A stretch of 64,000 nt of DNA from Heterohyrax brucei (GCA_028571685.1 CM053141.1:71781833-71845832); one strand, 5' to 3'; shown: positions 21,185 through 34,405, numbered from the stretch's first letter. The notes: a model not told the origin generated them from the sequence alone. A program made the numbers and translations.

Positions 21185-24100
21185 TTTGGTATGATGTTAA
21201 CATCATCAGATAATTTTTTCAGGAAATACATATTCCTCAAACTTTGGCTTGCTATTTAATGTATTACTTAAAAATCACTAGTGGTTACAGCTACCATCTG
21301 GAACTGTATCTCTACGGTAGCCAGCAGCCATGTGATTGTTTAAAACAATTAAATTTAAGTGAAGTGAAAAAGAAATTAGTTTCTCATTTTCACTAGTCAT
21401 ATCTCAAGGGATCAATAGTTATGTGAGGTTAGGGGCTATAGTATTTGTCAGCCAGATAAACATTTTTATCACAATAGAAAATTCTATTGGATAATACTGA
21501 TCTGGAAAAATAAAAATGAATATCCACAGCTGAAAATATCAGAACTGTTCCACACAGTAAGTGTTAATTAAACTTTTGGTTCAATTGTGCATATGTGTAT
21601 GTTTACATGTGTTTATATATATGTATATGTGTATGTATGTATGTATCTGTTCAGGTTTACAATGTAAAACACTTTTCTTACTGTGAGTCAATACTGTTTT
21701 TAAAATTTGAAGTGTACTGATGTAGATGAACTATATTTAGCCAAATATCAGTATCCCTGGGCCTTTTGTTCCTAATCTTGTCATTTAGTAGGCCATCAGT
21801 GATGTGATTGTATTGGTTGTTGGTGATATTTGTCCATTCTGATTGGTTAATGTGTCATCAGTTCTTAAATATTTTAATATAATCCCAATATTATCCTATA
21901 ATTAACATCTTTTGCCTGTAAATCTCCATGTATGTCTTTGATGTTAGGACTAGAGTCCTAAGGTTGAAACTTCTGGGTCACAGTGTCTTGAGCTTTTTAA
22001 AGTGCATGTGTTTAAGCTTTTACATTTGGAAGATGGAAGGAAAATTGTGATTTGGCATGGGCTGGTGAAGAAGAGGAAATTTATGGCTGTAGTTTGGTAG
22101 ATTTTTTGTGGAGTTTCTTTATCTTCTATCGTTCAGGTTAATCTCTAAATTTCACAGTTTTCCTTTCATCATCCCCCATTAAAGTAAATGTATGCTAGTA
22201 TAGCATGCATTAACAGCCTTGTCAAGATAGCATTTCCTGTGAGATGTTACTTAACTCCTTGGCCACTCTGGTCAATATTCAGGTCAGTTCTGCTCTAACA
22301 TCTCCACCATGTTTTGAAAGACAGAAGTACTACTGGTTCCTGAGGTCTTAATCCCCACAATCTAATGAGAACTCTTAACCTGACTGTTAACTCAAAAATA
22401 ACTCTATGGATTAATTCACAGTTAATATGTATGCAGCAGAGACTGTTATTATTTTACATTCCACCCTCCCTAAAGAATAGATGAAAAACCCAGTCTGGTA
22501 TGCCTTAAAAGAAAAGAAAAGAAGGGAAATTCTCAGTTGTAGTCCGGGTCGGGAAAGCTCCTAATTTGCATCATCCAAGATCTGCTGATTGCCCTCATTA
22601 ACTCCACCTGCTTTTCTCCCTTGACCCTAAGTTATGGAAAATCTCTCTCTGCCTGTACATTTGCTCAAAGTTTGTTTTCAATAAGTTTAAGCATCGTCTA
22701 TTACCATGCTATAGGGATTTTGCTGCTGTCAGTGAACTCTGCAAAATGCCTGTCTCTAATTACTAGTGAGGAGTGACTCTGGCTCTTTGCTGTGGGGCCC
22801 TGCAGTTTTCTGGTTCTTAAACCTCAGCACACTGTGTTCTCTGGCTTGGTTCCTCTTGTGTTTTGCCCATCGGCATTCTGGGTGTGCTGTGCAGAAGACA
22901 GAAGTTAAATTTTACTTTGGTTAAACAAGAGAGTAGCTTCCTGGTATGGAGTGTGAGCTGAAAATGAATTTTCACCCTTCAGTGTGAACTTAGATTCATG
23001 GCGTTTATCCTACCTCTGTGTCCCCGCAGCACGCTGTGCATGCTCATTTTGTCATAATCTCTAAAATATATACTAAAGTGCAAAGGACTACGTTTTCCCC
23101 ACTTCATACGTTCAGCACCTGGGTAGTGGGTACACAATTTTGTTATATCTTGTGAAATTGTTGTCAAAGAGTTGGAAACGCTAGTTATTTGTGCTCTGCA
23201 TTTGCTGTTTAATCATTTCACCCCTATCTTGTGCAATTCTGTTGTTCCAAAAATATTATTGATTCACTTCCAGAAATGAATTCTGGTGTTTTAGCATTCT
23301 GTTCCATGGAATGCTGTGACTGATTTACATGTAGAAACTCTTGTTTTCCAAACCCTAATTCAGGAACATGATCTGACCACAAACTTTTTTCCAATTAGCA
23401 AATTTATTTCTATAAATAAATTTACAAAAAAATATAAAGATGAATTCAGATTTGAATTGCCACTTGAGTTGATGGCTAACATCATTAAATAAATGCATAT
23501 AATGTCAATGGGATTATACCAGTAAAGATAAACACAATTACATTATTTTAAAAAAACAAATAACAAAATCCTAAATCTTAGTGGTTTAAAACAATAGGGG
23601 TTTATTTCTCACTCATGCCTCATGCTTGCTGGGTGATGTGTTTTATCCCATTTCCATTCAGGTGTGTTAGCTCTTGAAGCCTCAGGCATCTGGAGAATTG
23701 CTGATCACTAAAATTTTCCTTGAATACTCCGGGGGTCAGTTCTGCCCTGGCCCCTAGGGTCACCATGAGTCGGATGAGACTCGATGGCACTTGGCTAAAA
23801 TGCTGAAGAAACAATGGTAAACCACTTGAACTCTTCATAGCCTTTATTAGGAAATGTCACACATCATTTCAGCTTATGTTTTATCAGTCAAAGCAAGTTG
23901 CATAACCATCCAAACTCCAAAGGGGTAGAATATTGCATTTCTACATGTGACCAGGAAGAGGAAAATAAAAAATAGGCATTACACAGAATTAATGTCTGTC
24001 ACAGTCTGTGTTCTATGACCAGATATTCAGCTCACATTTTTTTCTCTGACAAGTGACCTAACTGTACCCACTCCATGAAAAAGAGCAACAGCCTTAGAAG

Positions 24101-24353
24101 TATCCATACTTTTACAAAAGGAAGTAGGTAAACCTAAGGCAAGAGTGTCCCAAAGAGTCTGGGAGTCTAGTCTGGGAGAGTCTGTTGATCCAGCTAACAA
24201 AAGACTGAATGCCAAAGGGGAAACTAGACCTTAAGTTGCTGGGCTGGTCAGTTGAGTTCAGAGAGGCCAGAGTTTTACCTAGGAATTCAAGTAAGTCAAA
24301 CAGTTATAGAACTCTTAGAAACATAATTATAAATCGGAAGAGAACTGAGTGTT
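21185..24353. other. Mostly unique 3.2-kb stretch, no gene seen
   Basis: No open frame above 72 codons and no recognised SINE or LINE, apart from a GT/AT-rich tract near 21590-21655 and the small tail piece at 23735. It is one of the least repetitive parts of the window, so it is a candidate for comparison against other mammals for conserved non-coding sequence. Confidence 0.45.
23735..23798 (-). repeat. Free-standing RTE/SINE-tail piece
   Basis: On the minus strand: 'tagccaagtgccatcgagt' then 'catccgactcatggtgaccc'. There is no tRNA-like head and no (AAC)n. It has the same form as the pieces at 17707, 18486 and 63103. Confidence 0.65.
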
Positions 24354-24361
24354 ATTAACTT

Positions 24362-24527
24362 ACAAAATCCAAACCTACTGCTTTTGAGTCAATTCTAACC
24401 CATAGTGTCCCTTTAGGACAGAGCAGAGGTGCCCCACGGAGTTTCTAAGGAGTGCCTGATAATTTTAACTACTGAAATTTTTGGTTAACAGACATAGCAC
24501 TTGATCACTATGCTACCAGGGTTTCCC
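24362..24527 (-). mobile_element. tRNA-derived SINE, antisense, with target-site duplication
   Basis: It runs from the tail complement 'ttttgagtcaattctaaccc' to the head complement 'atgctaccagggtttcc'. attaactt flanks both sides (24354-24361 and 24528-24535). Confidence 0.87.
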
Positions 24528-24535
24528 ATTAACTT

Positions 24536-25239
24536 GGAGGCATTGTTAAAGAAAATTTTTCATCTTGGAGCAGGCTCATTTAATTTTTATATACTCAGTT
24601 AAGGTGGATTGAACAGAGCTCACATGCATTGTCTGAAGGCAGAACATGAAATAAAAATTCGTGGTGTACCTACTTCACCTTAATTAAGTCCAGGAAGCTT
24701 CATGGAGGCATGTTTACTTGGAGCAATTAATTATTCTTAACCCATTTGAGTCCTGCCTCTCATTTAGATTGTGATGAAGCAAATCAGTGAAAGAAGGATA
24801 GTCTTTTTAACCAATGAATCTCCCTTTAAACCCTTACTTTATTTTTCTTTTTTTAAAAAAAAAAAACTTAAAATAGATCTTATAATTAAAAATAAAATGT
24901 AACAGTATAAAACTTTCAGGAATCCAAAGGCCTTGAGGCTCCCCTGGGAGCGTGGCCCCTAGACCTGATGCTGTAGGATGTCATTCTACCAGCCTTTTAC
25001 TAGAGGGGAGTGGAGAGGGTCTAGAAGAGGAGACATAAGATTGTTAAAAGGATATGATGTGTCTAGAACAGAAAGAAATATGCTGTCACCGGGCAAGGAG
25101 AGCAGTAGAAACTGCACATAGGTGGGCATACAAGTTTAACTGTATTGTACGCTTTCATTCAATCACAATAAATAAATAAAAATAAAGACTTTCAGGAAAA
25201 CCATAGGAGAATATCTTCAAGATCTAAGGCTAAATAAAA
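24536..25239. other. Unique sequence, A/T runs
   Basis: No gene or recognised repeat. T and A homopolymers lie near 24841-24868. Confidence 0.4.
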
Positions 25240-26175
25240 GAATTTTTTTTTAGACTTCACACAAAAAAGCATGAGTTATAAAAGGAAAAATTGTTAAAGA
25301 TAGAGCTCATCAAAATTAATTTTTATCCTCTGAGAAAGATCTTGTTAAGAGAATTAAAAGATAGGCTACTGACTAGAAGACCATATTTGCAAGCCACATA
25401 TCTGACAAAGAACTACCATAGGAAGAACTTTAAAATTCAAAGTAAAGCAAACACCCAAATCCGGTTGCAAAATGAGCAAGACATGTGAAGAGACGACACC
25501 TGATCTAAGAGATACAAAGATGGCACAGAAGCATATGAGAAGATGATCAGTATTATTATCCGCTACGGAAATTCAAATGAAAGCCACAACGAGATATCAC
25601 TAAACACCAGAATGGCAAAAATGAAAGCTAGTGACAATAGCAAATGCTGGAAAGGATGCAGAGAAACTGGGTCATTTCAGCAGCACAGATGGGAAAGCGA
25701 AAGGGTACAGTGACTCTTGAAACACAGTTTGGCAGTTTCTTATGAAATTAGCCATGCAGCTAACATGCTATCTAATAATTACATTCTTGGGCAGTTAGCC
25801 TAGAAAAGCAAAGACTTGTATTCACACAAAAACCTGTATATAGATGTTTGCAGTACTTGTATTTATAACAGTCAAAAGGAAACAATCCAGACATAATTCA
25901 AAGAAAGAATTTTTAAACAAACTCAATTTACTCATACTAGGGAATGCTCATTAGAAAGAAAAAGCAATGATTAATTGATAAACACAACAACACAGATGAA
26001 TATCTAAGAAATTATGTGGAGTGGAAAAAAGCCAATCCCAAAAGATTACATGCTATGTGAATACCTTCATGTAATATTCTTGAAAAGACAAAATTGTTGA
26101 ATGAAGAAAAGATTAGTAATTTCCAGGGATTCGAGGTCAGGGGAAAGGTGTTTATGGATAAAAACAAGCAATATG
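25240..26175 (+). mobile_element. Old L1 ORF2 3' region, sense
   Basis: Blocks typical of the end of L1 ORF2 appear in order: 'aaatgaaagccacaacgaga', 'aaatgctggaaaggatgcag', 'acagtttggcagtttcttat', 'tcacacaaaaacctgtata' and 'acagatgaatatctaagaaa'. The reading frame is destroyed. Divergence suggests an ancient mammalian L1, distinct from the younger 3'UTR type at 48552. Confidence 0.85.
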
Positions 26176-26204
26176 AGAAAATTTTAGGATAATGCTATAT
26201 ATAT

Positions 26205-26367
26205 AGACTCTGGAAACACTGGTAACATAGTGGTTAAGTACTAAGACTGCTAACCAAAAGTTTGGCAGTTCAAATCTACCAGGTGTTCCTTGGAAACTCT
26301 GTAGAGTGCTTCTCCTCTGCCCTTTAGGGCCACTATGAGTCATTACCGACTTGACTCCACCACTTGT
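26205..26367 (+). mobile_element. tRNA-derived SINE, sense
   Basis: The head 'ctggaaacactggtaacata' and the tail 'gggccactatgagtcattac' are recognisable. It lies directly upstream of the RTE 5' end at 26383. Confidence 0.83.
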
Positions 26368-26868
26368 TGATCGTACTGTGGTGGCTCGTATGTTGTGATG
26401 CTGGAAGCTATGCCACTGCTGTATCTCATCTGCAGGGTCCCCCATGATGGACAGGTTTCAGCTGAGCTTACAGACCCGAGGGAAAAGGAACGGACACTCT
26501 AATTCTAAAAAAAGAAATTAGCCAGTGAAGACCTTATGGATAGCAGCACAAATTAATAAAATGCCAAGGATGAGTCCCTCAAGTTGGAAGGCACTGAAAA
26601 TACAATTTGAAAAGAACTGCCTCCTCAAAGTAGAACTGACCTTAATGATGTGGACTGAGTAAAGCTTAGGGGGCCTTCGTTAGCTCAATATCAACAGTCA
26701 GAACAATGCCTGTCAATTGCTCACATGCAAGTTCACGCTGAAGCTGAAGAATATTGGGATAAGTCCAGAAGAGCCATAGTATAATCTTGAGTATATCGAT
26801 CCTGAATTTAAAGGCCATGTCAAGAACAGAGTTGAGGAACTGAACACTGAACACTAAGATCGAGGCCC

Positions 26869-27403
26869 TGAGATGTATTGTTTCAGATCCCCTCTAATCC
26901 GTGATCTCCACATTCCACAAGTCCCAGGAGGCAACTCTTGGGTGGGGCCTTCAGAGGCACCACCATTGATTCAGTAAACTATAGGCTATGAATGACTCCT
27001 CTGTCCTGATAATTTGGCTGTAACCAATGATAAAAGAATTAAGCAGGAGGCTGGGAAGGACAGGGAAGTAAGTTGTGTTTGAGCATTCTTCTTTCAGATT
27101 GCTGGCTAGATGACGTCCAGCACCACTTTGTTTCTCTTGATGGTCAATGATGGCCTGCAAGGTTGCAAAGCAGACAGCCTTCACTCAATTGACTTCCACC
27201 TGGTCAACCCCCCCACATGCCTCCAACTGCCCACCTTGTTCTCTGCATTCGCATGTTATCTTTCCCTTTAAATACTCTGACCTTGCCTGACAAATCTGGA
27301 CAGGCTCTGAGGACCCGAATTCCCCCTGTCTCTTACCTGCTGGCATGTAATAAGCCTCTTGTACATTTACTTTACCCTTGTTTCAGTACTGGCTTTTGTG
27401 ACA
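26869..27403 (+). mobile_element. LTR-like insert in RTE (candidate ERV LTR)
   Basis: This 535-bp non-RTE block splits the RTE. It starts with TG and ends GTGACA, and it holds a CCAAT motif near 27014, a TTTAAATA box near 27265 and an AATAAG polyadenylation-like signal near 27348 followed by a T/G-rich end. That order is typical of U3-R-U5. I found no flanking duplication, and the exact ends are uncertain. Family unknown. Confidence 0.5.
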
Positions 27404-27603
27404 GGTGGACTAAGCACTTGCTTTATGGCAAAAAAATCAAGAGGTCATTAAAAAGACAGGAAAGAAAGAAAAGACCAACATGGATGTAAGAAGAAACTCT
27501 GAAACTTGCTCTTGAGCACTGAGTAGCTAAAGAAAATGGAAGAAATGACAAAGTGAAAGAACTGAACAGAAGAGGTCAAAGGGTGGCTTGAGAAAACAAA
27601 GTA

Positions 27604-28094
27604 CAGGGTCTGACAACTCAGAACTTAATTTTTCTAAATGCTGCATACTTAATTGATGAATATCACTTTGGAACTGTTTCATACTTAATTGATGAATATC
27701 ATTTTGGAACTCTTTCTGGAATGGCCATTGCACACACTGGCATAGTGGCAAGTTCAAACTTAATGGTCTAGCTGTCTGTGAGGGAGCTCTTAGTCTGTAA
27801 ACAAATACCTGTATTGAAACACTCTTCTTACTCACCTAATCTGGTCCCCAGTGACTTGTTGAAAGGAAGACATTTTGATGACATTCAGGATATCAAGGGT
27901 AATACAAGAACAACTCTGATGGCCCTACTAGAAAAAAAGCCCTAAAATTGCTTTGAAGGGTAGCCTAGGTGCAGTGGTATTGGTGCATGGCTTCCCATGG
28001 TGAGTACCTCAATGGTGACTGTAGTGATATTCAGCAATGAGGTATGTAGCACTATTTCTAGGATGAATTTGCTGACTTAATTAACAATCCTTGT
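27604..28094. mobile_element. Mariner-type element, internally deleted, inside RTE
   Basis: 'gggtctgacaactcagaact' and the inverted end 'gacttaattaacaatccttg' are terminal repeats shared with the elements at 50314 and 63033. It sits at the TA of the RTE sequence 'caaagta|ttataatgac', as mariners do. A 36-bp direct duplication occupies 27644-27715. No transposase frame survives. Confidence 0.8.
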
Positions 28095-29955
28095 GTTATA
28101 ATGACATGTGCAAAGATCTGGAAGTAAAAAACCAAAAGGGAAGAACACACTCACCTTTTCTCAAGCTGAAAGAACCAAATAAAAAACTCAAGCTCTGAGT
28201 TGCAGCAATGAAGCATTCTAGAGGGAAAATATTAAATGACACAGAAAGCGTCAGAAGAAGGTAAAATGAGTACACCGAGCACTATGCCCAAAATAACGGG
28301 TCTCTATTCAACCACTTCAGGAGGTAGGGCGTGATCAGCGGTCAATAGTACTGAGGGAAGCAGTCCAAGCTGCACTGGTGAGCAGCAAGGCTCCGGGAAC
28401 TGACGGGAAATAAATGAAGATGTTTCAACAAACAGATGCAGCTCTCAAAGTGCTCACTTGTCTATGCAAAGAAATTGGCAGACACCTGCATGGCTAAACA
28501 AATGGAAGAGATCCATATTTATGCCTATTATAAAGATAATCCAGCCACATCTGGAAATTATTGAGCCATATCATTATTATCAGTCAAGTAACGTTTTGCC
28601 AAAGATCATTCAAAAGCAGCCATAGCAGTGTATCAAGAGGAAACTGCCAGAAATTCAGTCTGGATTCAGAAGAGAACATGGAACCAGGACTACCATTGCT
28701 AACATCAGATAGATCCTGGCTGAAAGCAAAGAATACCAGAAAGATATTTACCTGTGTGTTCTTGACAATGCAAAAGGCGTTCAAGTGTGGATTGTAAGAA
28801 ATTATGGATATTGGAAAAAATGGGAATTCCAGAACACTTGATTGTGCCCATGAAGTACCTGTACACAGGTCAAGAGGCAGTCATTAGAACAGAATAAGGA
28901 GATACTATGCAGTTTAAAGTCAGAAGAGGTGTGTCAGGATGGTATCCTTTCACCATATGTATTCCATCTGTATGCTGAACAAATAATCTGAAACCTGAAG
29001 AGGAATGAAGCATCAGGATTGGAGGAAGAGTCATGACACAAGAGTGATGATGCACCCTTGCTTTCTGAAAGTAAAGAGAACTTGAAGCACTTACCAGTGA
29101 AGATTAAGAACCGTGGCCTTCAGTATGGATTATACCTCAACATAAAGAAAACAGAAACCCTCACAACTGGACTGACAAGCAACCTCACTTTGATCCACAA
29201 TCAATACTCATGGAAATAGCAATCAAGAAATCAAAAGATATATTGCATTAGGTGAAATCTGCTACAAAGGACCTCTTTAAGAAGTCCCTTTAAGGACTAA
29301 GGTAAGCTTGACCCCAGGGAGATATTTTCAACTGCCTCATATGCATGTGAAAGCTGGACAACGAATAAGGAAGACTGAAGAACACTGCCTTTGAAGTATG
29401 GTGTTGGGGAAAAATACTGAACAGAATATGCCCTGGCAAAGAGCATGTAAATCCCTCTTGGAAGAAGTGCAGTGAGAATCTTCCTTAGAAGCAAGGGTGG
29501 TTTTGCTACATCACACATACTTTGGACATGTTGTCAGGAGGGCCCGGTCACTGGACAAGTACATCATGCTTGGTCAAGCATAGCAAAAGAGGAAGACCGT
29601 CAGTTAGACGGACACAGTGATTACAACAATGGCCTCAACTATGACAAAGATTGTGAGAATGGCACCGGACGAGCAGTGCTTCATTCTGTTACACACAGGG
29701 TCGTTTGTGACTCAGAACTTAACCATGCGCATCCAACAACAACATTCATTTCCATTCTTCTTGACCCACATGCTATTTAGAATTGTGTTATTAACCTCCA
29801 AACAACTAGGATTTTTCGCTGTCTTTTTTATTATCGATTTCTGCTTAATTGCATAAGCATCAGAGAACATATTCTGAGTGACTCAACACTTTGGCGTTTA
29901 CTATGAATTATTTTAGGGGAAAGCCACATAGCTTATATTGTTTCATAATACACTT

Positions 29956-31290
29956 ATTGGGCATTTGAAAAAGTATATTCTCTGTTAATTGAAGCATTAT
30001 ATAAATATGAATTAGATTAAATTTATTAATAAAGTTTTCAAATCTTCTATATATTGGTATTTTTTAAATTTGCTTGTTTTATCTCTGAGAGAAAAATCTT
30101 TGATTATGATAGGGGGTTATTACATTTCTCCTTTAAATTCTGTCAGTTATGCATTTTGTATTTTAAGCTATGGTATTAGATGGCATAGAAACCCCGGTGG
30201 GGTAGTGGTTAAGTGTTACAGCTGCTAACCAAAAGGTCTGAAGTTTGAATCACCAGGTACACTTTGGCAACTCTATATGGCAAGTCTGCTCTGTCCTATA
30301 TAGAATTGCTATGAGTCAGAATCGAACTGACAGCAGTATGTTTTGGTATCCGATGTAATATTATACATATTTAACTTCTTCATATCTTTTTGATAAATTG
30401 ATCCTTTATTATTATATAATATTCCTCTTCAGTGCTAATGCCTGAATAGCCATTTATTTTTTTTCCATCTTTTTACTTTTCTGTTATCTGTATCTTTATA
30501 TTGAAAGTATGCATTTTACAGGTAGCATATAATGAATCATTTAGAAAAATCCATCTTGGTAAACCATATCTTTTAATTATTTAGGGTTTTTTTGTTTAGT
30601 TTTTGTTTTTAATATTTAAGATAATTAATGAGTCGGTTGAATTTAATTTTCTGTCTTGCTTGGCTACTTTCATGCCTTCTCTTGAATTAATCAAGTATGT
30701 TTAGTATTTTATTTCATATATTTTGTTGTTCTTTTGTTAATATAGTTTTATATTTCCATTTAACATTTATACTACATATTGGACCATGCATTCTTAACAT
30801 AAACTATCTTCAATTAAAATGTTATCATTTCACAAATAATGTAAGAACCTTTCAGCTTCTACTCTTTTTGTTAGGAGCATCATGGAGTTTACTTTTATAT
30901 ATAACATAAATCCCACAGAACATTCTAATATTTTTGCTTTAAAAGGTCATTTTTAAAAGACAGTATTTCTCTTTCAAATTTACCTGCATTTTTATTGTGT
31001 TCAGTTTTGTTTGTTTCTTTATGAAATTCCATTCTTCTGTCTGGTACCGTTTTCTGTCAGTCTGAAGAAATTCATTTGATATTTTTTGTAGTATGGTTAG
31101 GATAACAACAAATATTCTCATCTCTTTTCCCTTTAAAAGGCTTTATATAGGTTTTATTTTTGAAGAGTACTTTTTCTGGATATAACATAGCCATCTAGCA
31201 ATTTTTTAATCTTATATCACCCTAAAACTGTTATTTAATTGCTTTTTGTCTTCCACTGTTTATGCTAAAACACCAGCCCAAACTCTCACT
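29956..31290 (-). mobile_element. Old L1 5'/interior region, antisense, split by a SINE
   Basis: 'tctcctttaaattctgtcag', 'ttgatcctttattattatat' and 'tttttctggatataacatag' match the antisense order of a common mammalian L1 interior. Heavily diverged and AT-rich; boundaries are approximate. Confidence 0.6.
30184..30343 (+). mobile_element. tRNA-derived SINE, sense, inside L1, with duplication
   Basis: It runs from the head 'agaaaccccggtggggtagt' to the tail 'atgagtcagaatcgaactga'. The flanks tggtattagatg (30171-30182) and tggtatccgatg (30344-30355) match at 10 of 12 positions. Confidence 0.87.
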
Positions 31291-31743
31291 TTTATTCCTT
31301 TAAAAGTAATACTTATGTTTCCTAAGCTGTTAGGGTGGGAGAAGTGATGGTGGAAAGAAGTATTTATTCATAAATTCCTTCTTCCTTTATATATTCTTGA
31401 AAACTGACGGTGATTAAAGTGAGAATACATGCCCACCAAATCCACAAACATCACAAAGCTGTAAGAGGTAACTAAGGCATTGTGTGATTTGAAAAAAAAA
31501 AAGAGAGTACAACAGCCTAGGACTAAACAGATGAAATTAAATAGAAAAACTTGTAATTCATGAATTTGGCATTACGAAAAGAGAAAAGTTCTATGACTAT
31601 GGGTTTGAAGTTGCAGATTGTGGAGACTTGAAATAAACGACTTTCCTTGAAAAAGTCCCCAGGATTTGAGTTGCCTGCCAGCTTAGAATGAGCCAGCAAT
31701 GTGATTGGCTACCACAAAACACAAATGTCATCTTAGGTATCTT
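31291..31743. other. Unique sequence, no feature seen
   Basis: No recognised repeat or credible open frame. Confidence 0.4.
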
Positions 31744-31945
31744 TTGTTGTTGTTGTTAAGTGCCATCAAGCTGGTTCCTACTCCCAGTGACCCTGTGTGC
31801 AATGGAAAGAAACACTGCCCAGCCCCGCCGCATCCTCACCGTCACTGCTGTGCTTGTAGCAGCCACTGTGTCAGTCATCTTACTGAGGATCTTCCTCTTT
31901 TCCGCACATCCTCGGCTTTACCACTCGGGATGGCATTAGAAGAGA
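31744..31945 (-). mobile_element. RTE 3'-end fragment, antisense
   Basis: It starts at 'ttgttgttgttgttaagtgc', the complement of the (AAC)n tail, and includes 'agcagccactgtgtcagtca'. Only about 200 bp is retained. Confidence 0.83.
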
Positions 31946-34172
31946 ATTCAGATTCCGTAAGGTAAAGGTCCTGCTGTAAATGACACTGCCCAGACCATAG
32001 CTGAGGACACATTTTAGGAGAGATCCATTCAGATACAACTAGACAGTAGGCAGTTAAATGTAACTGAAACTGAGTATGAAATAAAAATTTGTTCCAAATT
32101 GTGGTTATATGTGTTAGAAGTTATCCTCATTCTATACAGAATTATAGCATACAAGTGGGACACATAGATAATACCTCCAACGAGAAAGATTTCTATTTAA
32201 GAGAAGGGATATATTTTCTTGTTTCAGAGTAGTAAGTTCCTAGTGACAGAAGTCAACAAGCACAGGCTGGATGATGATCTATTGTTTATTGGGGAATGAA
32301 AGCCTTTCTGCACTGAGTGAGAGATAACACTAGACAGTCTAGTGCCTCTTCCTATGCAAAGTTCTGTGATGTGGGCTGCTGATGGGATGAATAGGAAATA
32401 TTTATTTAGACTGTACCCTCACGCAAAAAGAGAGGCTTAGTCACTTGAGTGCCACCTGTGTTGAATTGATCAGAGCTTTGTTCCCAGAAATAGAAAACAA
32501 TTTAATTGATTCATGAAAGTTAAGAACTGGCAGTAGCCCTAAACTTCATCTGATTCAGTCCCTCATTTTATGTATGTGGGAACTGAAGCCCAGTTGGGTT
32601 GGCTTGTGTAAGGTCGTGATTCTTAAGGACTGCTTGCATCAGAATACCTGAGGGAACTGTCTAATAATACTGAGTCTTTAGAAAAGGAGTTTCATAACTT
32701 GCTTTTTAATAAATATCACAAGTAATTCTGTTCACATTAAAAAAAGTCATTGGCCTAGCATTATAATGTTAATTGTTTACAGAGTCTTGGGGAAGATTCA
32801 GGGCTCTAAACTCCTTATTAGAATTATTCCAAATCGCCTGTCTTTGAAATAAAAATCTGTTTTCTATTAAATTCCAGAGAATGGAAAGCAGTACCAATGT
32901 GAAACCTCAAAAAGAGTATGGAATCTGGTCTTCCAATTATAAAAATGAAGCTACATATTCATCCATTTGTGGTCTTTAGCAAGGGCAGCCAAATAATTTG
33001 CCACAAACTCGGACATTTTTTAAGAAAGCGCTGCTGCTAATAAATATCCCAGAACAATAGGTGTCAGTTAGAACTGTCCGAGACATACAAAACGTACTGT
33101 CACCCTATCTTGACCTGTCTGGGTCAAGTGAAGACAGTCTTCACTACCACAATAAGATAATTTCCATAAGACAAATTTGGAAAGATTTTTCACAAACAAG
33201 TGTCGGATAAATATTTGACTCAGCGAACTGATTTAGTGAGGTACAGAGCCAAGTTTCACACAAACCATCTTCTATAAACTAATTTCTTTAGAAACTGAGC
33301 TTCAAAACTGGAATTGTTTTATTAACTATAATCATATAAAAATGGTTTGGAAAATGTAAACAAAGTCAATAAAAACAGGGCGAAACTCTGGGCCAGAGGT
33401 CATGAATATTTCCTTGACTGCAAGTGTAGAAAACCTTGGAGAAATCCTCCTTATCCTTAACAGTGAAACACCACTAGCTTGTCACTTTGATTTGATCTGA
33501 TCAGAGACTAGGAGCTGAGTTCTGAGTGAAAACATGAAACAAGACGTGTTTTACAAATATTTACATGTTAGGAACATTGGCAGATTCCACAGTATTTTAG
33601 AGGGAGACTCACATTGCACTACAAGGCTTTGGTTGATATTTTTCTAATTAAATCTAACTATTTTTATATATGCACAATTAGAAATGCTCTTTACTAAATT
33701 TAACAGGTTGTCTGGTCTGTGGAGATCATATCATGACAACTGAAGACATGAAAAATCAGATTTCATATACATCACATTAGGAAGTACTAGGGAATCAAAA
33801 CACAGAACAGAGAGGCAGGAAAGATACACGGTGTCTCAACATGAGCTTTGAAGCACCCATGTGGATCAACTGTGCACAGCCTGGTTTAGCAGCTGAACCC
33901 TGCACCAGAAGGAAAGTTACTTGGAGGTTTATTCCTTCTAACAGGTCTGCTGGTAACAAACTCGTCAACTGTAGAGAAGTCCTGTTTCTTGCCTAACTTC
34001 AGAGTCAATAAAATCACATTCCACCTTTATTACTCATAGATAACAGTCCAATCTAAAATGAAATTAATGGCAGCTGTCAATCGGATGCCTGCAGGCACAA
34101 TACACAAAATATTAACCTTAGACCTTTGATAAGCATAGTGATGTCCTCCTAGAGACTTTCTGCTGTGCTGAG
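31946..34172. other. Mostly unique 2.2-kb stretch, no gene seen
   Basis: Apart from a MIR-like piece near 32530-32625 I recognise no repeat. No open frame of note. A good candidate for cross-species comparison because it has so little repeat content. Confidence 0.45.
32530..32625 (+). repeat. MIR-like SINE remnant
   Basis: 'tccctcattttatgtatgtg', 'ggaactgaagcccagttggg' and 'ggcttgtgtaaggtc' follow the MIR core order. Confidence 0.55.
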
Positions 34173-34405
34173 TTTTTAAGTATTTTTTAAATGCTACAAT
34201 GTTACATTCACAATGTCATGTAGCCACAACCACCGTTCACCTCCAAAATGTTTTTATCACCACAAACAAAAAAATCAATATCTGTTAAACAATAACACTC
34301 CATTGGTCCCTCTCTCAGCCCCTGGTAACTCCAACCTACTTTTGTCTCTGCACGTTTACTTCAGATACTTTCACATGAGTGAAATCCTACCACAAATACA
34401 TCCTC
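34173..34405 (-). mobile_element. Old L1 3' end, antisense
   Basis: 'ttacattcacaatgtcatgt', 'agccacaaccaccgttcacc', 'aataacactccattggtccc' and 'tcagcccctggtaactccaa' match the complement of a widespread ancient L1 3' end. Confidence 0.8.

Larger units (their letters stand above)
26383..29728 (+). mobile_element. RTE LINE, sense, carrying an LTR-like insert and a mariner
   Basis: The 5' end ('gatcgtactgtggtggctcg') and 3' region ('atttgtgactcagaacttaa' zone, with 'catccaacaacaacattc' as tail) are both present. About 750 bp of the endonuclease region is deleted near 26690. The body is interrupted at 26869-27403 and 27604-28094. Matching RTE blocks resume at 27430 ('aagaggtcattaaaaagaca') and 28096 ('ttataatgacatgtgcaaag'). 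All frames are broken. Confidence 0.88.
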
